64,000 nt of DNA from an uncultured Oscillibacter sp. (lineage in GTDB: Bacteria > Bacillota > Clostridia > Oscillospirales > Oscillospiraceae): contig CAJTZK010000005.1 in assembly GCA_910583785.1 (NCBI GenBank), positions 1 through 64,000 of the forward strand, read 5' to 3'. The notes beneath the pieces were generated by a model. It searched no databases, was not told the DNA's origin, and saw only the letters and a program-made list of their open reading frames with translations. The position numbers and the translations under genes are program-made. Below, one piece after another: positions 51,356-58,233 of the stretch; within the stretch, counting starts at the first letter, position 1, and each line of letters starts with the position of its first letter.

Positions 51356-53614
51356 ATGCCAAAGAAGAAAACACCCGACGCCGGAAAGCCCAAATCCGGA
51401 AACCCCAATGTCCTAGGGCTCCACGCCGCGGTGGTGGAACAGCCCATCACCGACACCCTGGAGACCAACTACATGCCCTACGCTATGAGTGTCATCGTCT
51501 CCCGGGCCATCCCGGAGATCGACGGCTTCAAGCCCTCCCACCGCAAGCTCCTCTACACCATGTACAAAATGGGCCTCCTCACCGGGGCGCGGACCAAGTC
51601 CGCCAACATCGTGGGCCAGACCATGCGCTTAAACCCCCACGGAGACGCCGCCATCTACGACACCATGGTCCGCCTCTCCCGGGGCTACGGGGCCCTGCTC
51701 ACCCCCTTTGTGGACTCCAAGGGCAACTTCGGCAAGCACTACTCCCGGGACATGTCCTGCGCCGCCCCCCGGTACACCGAGGCCAAGCTCACCCCCATCT
51801 GCCAGGAGCTGTTCCGGGACATTGACAGCGACACCGTGGACTTCGTGGACAACTACGACAACTCCATGAAGGAGCCCGCCCTGCTGCCCACCACCTTCCC
51901 CAACATCCTGGTCTCCGCCAACATGGGCATCGCCGTGGGCATGGCCTCCCAGTTCTGCGGCTTTAACTTAAAAGAGGTCTGCGACACGGCGGCGGCCTAC
52001 CTCAAAAACCCGGACTGCGACCTGCTGGAAACCCTGCCCGCCCCGGACTTTCCCACCGGCGGGGAGCTGATCTGCGACCGGGACGCCCTCCGGGACATCT
52101 ACGCCACCGGACGGGGCGGCGTGAAGGTCCGGGCCAAGTGGCGCTATGTGAAAGAGGAAAACCTCATCGAAATTACGGAGATTCCCTACTCCACCTCCAC
52201 CGAGGCGATTTTGGACAAGGTGGCGGAGCTCATCAAGGCGGGCAGGGCCAAGGAAATCGCCGACATGCGGGACGAGACGGACCTCTCCGGCCTCAAGCTC
52301 ACCATTGACCTCAAGCGGGGGGCGGACCCGGACAAGCTCATGGCCCGCCTCTTTAAGCAGACCCCCCTGGAGGACGCCTTTTCCTGCAACTTCAACGTCC
52401 TCATCGGCGGGATGCCCCAGGTGCTGGGGGTCCGGCGGATTCTGGAGGAGTGGGCCGCCTGGCGCACCGAGTCCGTGCGGCGGCGGGTGTTCTTCGTCCT
52501 GGGGAAGCGGAGGGAAAAGCTCCACCTCCTCAAGGGCCTCAAGCGCATCCTGCTGGACATTGACAAGGCCATCAAAATCATCCGGGAGACGGAGGAGGAG
52601 TCCGAGGTCATCCCGAACCTGATGATCGGCTTTGGCATCGACCAGGTGCAGGCGGAGTACGTGGCGGAAATCAAGCTCCGCAACATCAATAAAGAGTACA
52701 TCCTGAAGCGGGTGAAGGAGACGGAGGCCCTCCAGGATGAGATCGACGACCTGGAGGACATCCTCCAGGACCCCCGGCGGGTGAAAAAAATCATCCTGGA
52801 GGAGCTCCGGGACGCGGCGAAGAAGTACGGCGAGCCCCGCCGCACCGCCATTGTCTACGCCCACGAGCTCCCGGACCCCGGGGAGGACGAAGGGCCGGAG
52901 GAGGTTCCGGTCCACGTGTTTCTCTCCCGGGAGGGGTACTTCAAGAAAATCACCCCCCAGAGCCTCCGCATGAGCAACACCCAGAAGTACAAGGAGGGGG
53001 ACGGTCTCCGGCAGAGCTTCGAGACCACCAGCCGGGCGGAGGTCATGTTCTTCACGGACAAGTGCCAGGTCTACAAGACCCGCCTCAGCGAGTTCGAGGA
53101 TTCCAAGGCCAGCGTCCTGGGGGACTACCTCCCGGCGAAGCTGGGCATGGACCCGGGGGAGAGCGTGGTGTTCATGGTCCTCCCCGGGGACTACTCCGGG
53201 GGACTCCTCTTCTTCTTTGAAAACGGCAAGGCGGCCCGGGTGGAGATCAAGGCCTACCAGACCTCCTCCAACCGGAGGAAGCTCACCGGGGCCTACTCCG
53301 GCAAGTCCCCCCTGAAAGCGATTCTCCGGGTGGACGGGGATTTGGAGCTGGCGGCCTACTCCACGGAGCCCCGGTGCCTGATTTTCCACACCGCCCTGCT
53401 GGCCCCCAAGACCACCCGCTCCACCCAGGGCGTGGCGGTGATGACCCTGAAGCCCAAGTACCAGTTGGAGTCCGTCCTCCCCGTGGAGGAGACGGCCATC
53501 GCCAATAAGAGCCGCTACCGGGTCCGGGCGGTCCCGGCGGCGGGAGCCCTGCTGCGGCAGGAGGACACGGAGGAGGTCCAGCTGGGCCTGCTGGACGGGG
53601 AACCCGGGACGTGA
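51356..53614 (+). CDS. Divergent type IIA topoisomerase subunit A (ParC/GyrA-like)
   Basis: 752 residues. LETNYMPYAMSVIVSRAIPE, then IDGFKPSHRKLLYTMYKMG (the usual RDGLKPVHRRIL is altered), LNPHGDAAIYDTMVRLSRG, and the catalytic tyrosine in APRYTEAKL (about residue 138). The C-terminal part has weak beta-pinwheel blades and no QxxGGxG GyrA-box, consistent with a non-supercoiling, topoisomerase IV-like enzyme. Partner at 48747. The two subunits are separated by ~600 bp with two small regulators, unlike typical adjacent parE-parC. Confidence 0.9.
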   Translation: MPKKKTPDAGKPKSGNPNVLGLHAAVVEQPITDTLETNYMPYAMSVIVSRAIPEIDGFKPSHRKLLYTMYKMGLLTGARTKSANIVGQTMRLNPHGDAAIYDTMVRLSRGYGALLTPFVDSKGNFGKHYSRDMSCAAPRYTEAKLTPICQELFRDIDSDTVDFVDNYDNSMKEPALLPTTFPNILVSANMGIAVGMASQFCGFNLKEVCDTAAAYLKNPDCDLLETLPAPDFPTGGELICDRDALRDIYATGRGGVKVRAKWRYVKEENLIEITEIPYSTSTEAILDKVAELIKAGRAKEIADMRDETDLSGLKLTIDLKRGADPDKLMARLFKQTPLEDAFSCNFNVLIGGMPQVLGVRRILEEWAAWRTESVRRRVFFVLGKRREKLHLLKGLKRILLDIDKAIKIIRETEEESEVIPNLMIGFGIDQVQAEYVAEIKLRNINKEYILKRVKETEALQDEIDDLEDILQDPRRVKKIILEELRDAAKKYGEPRRTAIVYAHELPDPGEDEGPEEVPVHVFLSREGYFKKITPQSLRMSNTQKYKEGDGLRQSFETTSRAEVMFFTDKCQVYKTRLSEFEDSKASVLGDYLPAKLGMDPGESVVFMVLPGDYSGGLLFFFENGKAARVEIKAYQTSSNRRKLTGAYSGKSPLKAILRVDGDLELAAYSTEPRCLIFHTALLAPKTTRSTQGVAVMTLKPKYQLESVLPVEETAIANKSRYRVRAVPAAGALLRQEDTEEVQLGLLDGEPGT

Positions 53615-53634
53615 GGAAGAACAAGGAGGCGGCT

Positions 53635-54486
53635 GTGAAACAGAACCTGAAAACGTATGCCCTCATCACCTTGGGCTCCGTCATTTACGCCCTGTCCTTT
53701 GACTGGTTTGTGGCGCCCAACCACTTTGCCATGGGGGGCGTCACGGGCCTTGCCCAGATTCTGCACCACCTGTTCCCCGCCCTCACCGTTGGCACGGCCT
53801 CGGCGCTGATGAACGTGCCGCTGTTCCTCATTGGCTGGAAGAAGATCGGGGGGCACCTGCTGGTCAGCAGCCTGTACGCCATGGTGGTCAGCAACGCCGC
53901 CATCGACGGGCTGAACCTCCTCTTCGATTTCCAGCCCATGGACCCCATCCTGGCGGTCCTGTTCGGCGGCGGGGTCATGGGAGTGGGCCTGGGCCTGGTG
54001 TTTGCCCAGGGGGCCACCACCGGAGGCACGGACATTGTCGCCAAGCTCCTGAAGCTGAAATGGCCCTGGCTGCCCATCGGGAAGCTGGTCATGATTCCGG
54101 ACACCGCCGTCATGCTGCTGGTGGCCCTGGCCTTTGGGCAGCTCAGCGCCATGCTGTACGGGGTGATCAAGCTCTACACCTGCTCCAAGGCCATGGACGC
54201 CGTGCTCTATGGGACGGTGGATTCCCGGGTGGCCTACATCATCTCGGACCACTGGCGGGAGCTCTGCCAGACGCTGCTCCAGAGCCGGGGGGTGACGATC
54301 CTCCAGGGCCAGGGGGCCTACACTGGGGCGGAGAAGCAGGTGCTGATGATCGCCTTCAAGCAGAAGGAAATCGTGGACCTGAAACGCCGGGTCTACGAGC
54401 TGGACCCGAAGGCGTTCGTGATTGTCTGCGACGCCCGGGACGTGCTGGGGAACGGCTTTTCCCCCTACCGGCAGGACGAGATATGA
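53635..54486 (+). CDS. YitT-family membrane protein
   Basis: 283 residues: five or six membrane helices in the first ~170 residues (ALITLGSVIYALSFDWFVAP, GVTGLAQILHHLFP, GGGVMGVGLGLVFAQGATTGG) and a C-terminal cytoplasmic DUF2179 domain (GVTILQGQGAYTGAEKQVLM). Transport is often suggested for the family; substrate unknown. GTG 53635 is chosen because AAGGAGG precedes it; an alternative GTG at 53611 overlaps the previous stop. Confidence 0.9.
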   Translation: MKQNLKTYALITLGSVIYALSFDWFVAPNHFAMGGVTGLAQILHHLFPALTVGTASALMNVPLFLIGWKKIGGHLLVSSLYAMVVSNAAIDGLNLLFDFQPMDPILAVLFGGGVMGVGLGLVFAQGATTGGTDIVAKLLKLKWPWLPIGKLVMIPDTAVMLLVALAFGQLSAMLYGVIKLYTCSKAMDAVLYGTVDSRVAYIISDHWRELCQTLLQSRGVTILQGQGAYTGAEKQVLMIAFKQKEIVDLKRRVYELDPKAFVIVCDARDVLGNGFSPYRQDEI

Positions 54487-54504
54487 GATATAGAGGAGAA
54501 CGCC

Positions 54505-55104
54505 ATGACAAACTTCGAAACCGTGAAACAGAACCTGGAGGCCCGGGGCTATACCGTCCGGGTGTTCCCCGCCGGAGAGGCGGCGGCGGACTACCTGGAC
54601 GCCGCCATTAGCGGCAAGTCCGTGGGTTTCGGCGGCTCCGCCACCCTGGAGGCCCTGGGGCTTTATGAGCGCCTGGGACGCCGGAACAAAACCGTATGGC
54701 ATTGGAAGTGGGAGGACCCCGCCGCCGCCCGGCGGGAGGCCCTGGCCACGGATGTGTACCTGACCTCCGCCAACGCCCTGGCGGAGACGGGGGAGCTGGT
54801 GAACATCGACGGGACGGGGAACCGGGCGGCCGCCACGCTGTACGGCCATGAGAAGGTGTTCTTTGTGATTGGCCGGAACAAGCTGGCCCCCTCCTATGAC
54901 GGGGCGGTCTGGCGGGCCCGGAATGTGGCCGCCCCCCAGCGGGCGCGGCAGCTGGGGAAAAAGACCCCCTGCGCCGTAACGTGTGACCGCTGTTACGACT
55001 GCAAAAGCCCGGAGCGCATCTGCCGGGGGCTGGCGGTCCTGTGGGGCCCCATGATGGGCATGGAGGCGGAGGTCCTGCTGGTTGACGAGGACCTGGGCCT
55101 GTGA
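54505..55104 (+). CDS. LUD-domain (DUF162) protein
   Basis: 199 residues. KSVGFGGSATLEALGLYE, VYLTSANALAETGELVNIDGTG in part and the Cys group TCDRCYDCKSPERIC match the LutC/LUD family. Family members take part in lactate oxidation, usually with iron-sulfur partners that are absent here, so the real role is unclear. Start ATG 54505, 18 bp after the YitT gene, with GAGGAG. Confidence 0.88.
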   Translation: MTNFETVKQNLEARGYTVRVFPAGEAAADYLDAAISGKSVGFGGSATLEALGLYERLGRRNKTVWHWKWEDPAAARREALATDVYLTSANALAETGELVNIDGTGNRAAATLYGHEKVFFVIGRNKLAPSYDGAVWRARNVAAPQRARQLGKKTPCAVTCDRCYDCKSPERICRGLAVLWGPMMGMEAEVLLVDEDLGL

Positions 55105-55394
55105 GCCCGGGGCATGGCTGAAAAATGGCAAAGGGCTTCCATGGCGGTTTCCGTTCCCCTGGGCTGGCGTTCCAACATCCTGGCATACGCCCGGCGTTCC
55201 CGCGGGTGTCCGCCTGGCCCGGAGGAACCTGTTCCGCCCCTGGCCGTTCCGCCATGGATGAAACAAGCCCCCGGGGCTTGTCCGCCGTGCCCCGGGGCGG
55301 GCGGGGCCCTGGAAAAACGGCCCGGGCCCCGCAAAGAGGGAAGCCCACCGGATGGATCATACCGCCAGTACGGAAGAGTGAAGGAGGGGCCGCG
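55105..55394. other. Spacer without a supported gene
   Basis: 290 bp of GC-rich sequence. A frame is open into the next lipoprotein gene but has no coding look. A CCCCGGGGC-type inverted repeat is near 55270-55300. No clear promoter. Confidence 0.5.
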
Positions 55395-56318
55395 ATGGGC
55401 AGGAGAACAGGCAGGATGGCCGCGCTGGCCCTGGCGCTCTGCCTTCTGACGGGGTGCTCCGCCCTGCTGGAGCGGACCTACGCCACTGCGGAGCCCCACA
55501 GCAGCAAGTTTTGGGAGAGCGAGGCCGCCGGGACCCTCCGGGCGGAGAACCACCAGGATGTGGTAAACGACCTGCTGCTGCTGGTGGGCGAGCACCGGGA
55601 GACGGCGACGCTGCGCTTGTACGACTTCAAAAGCGACCTGGCCGTGGCCGACACCCTGGAAGCGGCGGCGGCGGAGGTCCAGCAGGAGACCCCCATGGGG
55701 GCCTATGCCGTGGAGTTCATCACCACCTCCAGCCACGCCCAGCGGGGCTATTACGAGGTGGCGGTGCGCATCGGCTACCGCCGGACCCTGGAGCAGCTCC
55801 AGGCGGTGGTAAACGCCACCAGCCCGGAGGCGCTGTACAGCCTCCTGGCGGCGGCCCTGGACGCGGGCAAGACGGAGCTGGCGGTCCGCATGGGCTATTG
55901 GGGCGCGGACGGCGGAACCCGGGTGGAGGACGCCATGGCCCAGCTCCGGGAGGAGCGGGAACTGACGGAGACGGTGCCCTGGGTGGTGAATTACTATCCC
56001 GCCGCAGAGAGCCCGGGCCTGGTGGAATTCCTCCTGGATCCGCCGGAACCGGAGGAGGGCCAGCTGGCCGCGGGGGACGGCGAGGCCTCCGGGGAAGATG
56101 GGGAAGGCCTGTCCGGAGAGGCGGGGGAGGCGCCTCCCGCCGGGGAGGGAGCCCTCCCCGGAGACGGCGGGCCGCCGGAGGAGGCCGGAAGCCCAGAGGA
56201 GAACCCGGAGGAACCGCCCCGGGACGAGGACGCTTCCAGCGGGCCGGAAGAGAACCCGGAGGCGCAGGGCGGGGATTCCAGCCACGCCGTCCCGGCGGAG
56301 GAGGAAGGAAAAAGTTAG
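55395..56318 (+). CDS. Lipoprotein with acidic low-complexity tail
   Basis: 307 residues: signal peptide with lipobox CLLTGC (Cys 21), a folded domain (about 30-215) of unknown family with YDFKSDLAVADTLEAAAAEV, and a tail of ~90 residues almost entirely Glu, Pro, Gly, Ala and Asp that probably spans the wall. ATG 55395 is chosen for its AAGGAGG. Upstream of the tRNA gene, same strand. Confidence 0.78.
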   Translation: MGRRTGRMAALALALCLLTGCSALLERTYATAEPHSSKFWESEAAGTLRAENHQDVVNDLLLLVGEHRETATLRLYDFKSDLAVADTLEAAAAEVQQETPMGAYAVEFITTSSHAQRGYYEVAVRIGYRRTLEQLQAVVNATSPEALYSLLAAALDAGKTELAVRMGYWGADGGTRVEDAMAQLREERELTETVPWVVNYYPAAESPGLVEFLLDPPEPEEGQLAAGDGEASGEDGEGLSGEAGEAPPAGEGALPGDGGPPEEAGSPEENPEEPPRDEDASSGPEENPEAQGGDSSHAVPAEEEGKS

Positions 56319-56341
56319 GGGAAGTTTTTTTGGAAAAGGCC

Positions 56342-56372
56342 TTGACAAGGCGGGAAAGCTCTGCTAGAATAC
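56342..56372 (+). promoter_or_regulatory. tRNA-Gly promoter
   Basis: TTGACA (56342-56347) and TAGAAT (56365-56370) with a 17-bp spacer, about 65 bp before the tRNA. Confidence 0.75.
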
Positions 56373-56435
56373 ACCATGTTCTTACGGGCGCCGTCCGGCC
56401 CTAGCGGTTCCGCCGCTTGGGGACGCGGTCCTTAT

Positions 56436-56511
56436 GCGGGCATAGCTCATCTGGTAGAGCGCCACCTTGCCAAGGTGGAGGTAGCGAGTTCGAGCCTCGT
56501 TGCCCGCTCCA
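56436..56511 (+). tRNA. tRNA-Gly (anticodon GCC)
   Basis: Complete cloverleaf of 76 nt: acceptor GCGGGCA/TGCCCGC, D arm AGCTCATCTGGTAGAGC, anticodon arm CCACCTTGCCAAGGTGG with GCC, T arm with GTTCGAGCC, and encoded TCCA end. It reads GGC/GGU codons and could be the ligand of the glyS T-box. TTGACA and TAGAAT elements precede it at about 56342 and 56366. Confidence 0.97.
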
Positions 56512-56515
56512 GCTC

Positions 56516-56579
56516 AGAAATTCCCACCGCCGCTCCGTTTCCGGCTCCGCCGGAAACGGAGCTGTGATGGGAATTTCTT
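56516..56579 (+). repeat. Long hairpin directly after tRNA-Gly
   Basis: AGAAATTCCCA...TGGGAATTTCT outer stem enclosing GCTCCGTTTCCGGC/GCCGGAAACGGAGC, in total ~64 bp. It is close enough to be in the tRNA precursor. A separate terminator follows. Confidence 0.75.
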
Positions 56580-56585
56580 CGCCTT

Positions 56586-56629
56586 CAGCCGTGAACCACG
56601 TTGTTGGGTTCACGGCTGATTTTTCTTTT
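56586..56629 (+). terminator. Terminator after tRNA-Gly
   Basis: CAGCCGTGAACC-loop-GGTTCACGGCTG and a TTTTTCTTTT tail. Confidence 0.9.
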
Positions 56630-56736
56630 ACGGGGGACGGGGGCTTTTGTGCAGCGGCGAGATGGACAGGACATGCCATGCCTTTTGCTCTCCCGGGGCG
56701 TGATTTGGTTTCTTGTCCGCCTGTCGAGGCGGGTAT

Positions 56737-56949
56737 CTACCAGTAGGGCTTTGAGTCCTCCGCCAGCCCAAGAATATAATCAGTACTGGTGTGGTAAAAC
56801 CTCGCCAGCGCGATGAGCGCCCCGCTGGGGATATCCAGCCCCCCGTTTTCATAGCGGGAATAGGTCGCCTGGGAAACATGAAGCAGCTCCGCTAGGGCCC
56901 GCTGGGGCAGATCCCGGTCCTCCCGCAGGTCCCGCAGCCTTTGGTACAT
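56737..56949 (-). CDS. XRE-family transcription regulator
   Basis: 70 residues, mostly a single helix-turn-helix domain: LPQRALAELLHVSQATYSRYE and the usual end IALARFYHTSTDYILGLA. GGAGGAGGGA precedes the ATG. It is divergent from the small gene at 57077, with palindromic operator-like sites between, suggesting autoregulation. Confidence 0.85.
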   Translation of the reverse strand: MYQRLRDLREDRDLPQRALAELLHVSQATYSRYENGGLDIPSGALIALARFYHTSTDYILGLAEDSKPYW

Positions 56950-56995
56950 GGTACGTGTCCCTCCTCCTGCTTTTCCAAACTTCTTTCATTTTAGG

Positions 56996-57038
56996 ATATG
57001 CGAAAATTGCATATTGATTTTTATACGAAAATCGCATA
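56996..57038. promoter_or_regulatory. Paired operator-like palindromes
   Basis: ATATGCGAAAATTGCATAT (56996-57014) and TATACGAAAATCGCATA (57022-57038) are two related imperfect palindromes 26 bp apart in the divergent spacer. They are good candidates for sites of the XRE protein encoded at 56737-56949. Confidence 0.6.
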
Positions 57039-57076
57039 AAATGGAGGAAAGAAAAACCGGAGGAGGGAGGATCGTA

Positions 57077-57250
57077 TTGCCCAAGAGAAAGAGAGAGGAC
57101 AGTCAGGTCTGGCGGGTTTGGGTAGACACCCGGCGGCGGGTGGTTTCCTTCCACGAGGCCCCGGGGTATCAGCTTTTGGAGTTCCACAGCTACGAGCTGT
57201 TTCTGAGCTGCATCGACAGCTATACGGCCCAGCGCTACCGCTACCAATAA
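57077..57250 (+). CDS. Small protein of unknown function
   Basis: 57 residues starting at TTG 57077 (MPKRKREDSQVWRVWVDTRR), with a near-perfect ribosome site AGGAGGGAGG 6 bp upstream. ATG 57041 would add 12 residues. Basic N-terminus, aromatic-rich middle (VSFHEAPGYQLLEFHSYELF). Family unknown. Divergent from an XRE regulator. Confidence 0.6.
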   Translation: MPKRKREDSQVWRVWVDTRRRVVSFHEAPGYQLLEFHSYELFLSCIDSYTAQRYRYQ

Positions 57251-57268
57251 AAAAGTCCCGCCAGACGG

Positions 57269-57297
57269 TTGACAAACGGTCAAAACGTGGTATTATA
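57269..57297 (+). promoter_or_regulatory. Promoter of the Ile T-box operon
   Basis: Perfect TTGACA (57269-57274) and a TATTATA element (57291-57297) with a 16-17 bp spacer. Confidence 0.85.
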
Positions 57298-57304
57298 AGT
57301 TGCA

Positions 57305-57588
57305 ACTGAACATTTGGCGTTGATAAGGACGAGTAACCGGCCACGACCCTGCCAAGAGAGCCGCCGCTTTGGTGCGAGGCGGCCAGGAGCGGCGGCGAAA
57401 ATCACCTTGGAGCCTCCTGCTGAAAGACGGCGCGAGTAGGTGTGGACGTGTGGCGGGCGTTATTCCGCCGGCCCGTATTGGCGGGCCATGAGGGGCTGTT
57501 CCTTGCGAGGGGGACGGCAAGAAGAGTGGTATCGCGGAGCGCTGGCAGCGCCTCCGTCTCTTGAAAGGGAGACGGAGGCGTTTTTTTG
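57305..57588 (+). promoter_or_regulatory. Ile-specific T-box leader
   Basis: Stem I marks (GATAAGGACGAGTAACC, CCAAGAGAGCC, TTGGTGCGAGGC) lead to GCGAAAATCACC, where ATC (57401-57403) is the probable isoleucine specifier. The T-box core AGAGTGGTATCGCGG is at 57523-57537 and the terminator (CGCCTCCGTCTC/GAGACGGAGGCG plus seven T) at 57549-57587. It should raise expression of the downstream genes when tRNA-Ile is uncharged. Confidence 0.93.
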
Positions 57589-57659
57589 ATATTCTCGGAT
57601 ATGCACAGAATACAAACCGTATTCTGCGTTCAATAAAATACCATTTGGAGATGATAACG

Positions 57660-58178
57660 TTGAAGCTGCCGGGTACGATTACGCTGGTCCTTGAGGACAC
57701 CCCGGAGAAGTTCCGCCCCCTGGCGGAGGAGATCGTCCCGCCGTTGATAGAGCTTCTGCGGGGCCTCTGCGCTCTGGAGGAGAAGTTTTGCGCCCGGGGA
57801 CAGAAGCAGCGGGCGGAACGCCCCGGCGGTATTTACTCCACCCAGGCCCACCCCAACAGCAAAGCCCTTTGGGATTACTACCGGGACGCTTACAAAGCCC
57901 TGCTGGACCCCCGCTGTACGGAAAAGCTTTTGGCCCGGCGCCGGGACTGCTGCCAGAGCATGGGGGACCCGGCGGATTTTGCCTGCTTGAAGGGAGCGGC
58001 GGAGGTCGTCTTCACCATGAAAAGCAAGAGCAAGGCCGTGGTGATTGTCCGGGCCTTCGACGGCTTCGGCAGCGACTGCCGCTTTGAGTTGAAACCGGAG
58101 GCCGGAGAGTGGAAAATTGACCAAGTGTCCCAGAACACCTGCGGCAGCGGGCCCTGGCGGACAAACTTCTATTTTTAA
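57660..58178 (+). CDS. Unknown protein downstream of the Ile T-box
   Basis: 172 residues, soluble. TTG 57660 is chosen because TTGGAGA lies 8 bp upstream; ATG 57651 sits directly on that site. The second half (AAEVVFTMKSKSKAVVIVRA, then FELKPEAGEWKIDQVS) looks like a small alpha/beta domain of the NTF2 or lipoprotein-outer-domain kind, but there is no signal peptide. Family not recognised. It lies between the Ile T-box and ileS with no promoter or terminator visible in the 55-bp gap to ileS, so it should share the T-box control. Confidence 0.75.
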   Translation: MKLPGTITLVLEDTPEKFRPLAEEIVPPLIELLRGLCALEEKFCARGQKQRAERPGGIYSTQAHPNSKALWDYYRDAYKALLDPRCTEKLLARRRDCCQSMGDPADFACLKGAAEVVFTMKSKSKAVVIVRAFDGFGSDCRFELKPEAGEWKIDQVSQNTCGSGPWRTNFYF

Positions 58179-58233
58179 TTTGATGGCAGCTCAATAAAAC
58201 ACAAATAGTAATATTATAAAGGAGTAATACAAA

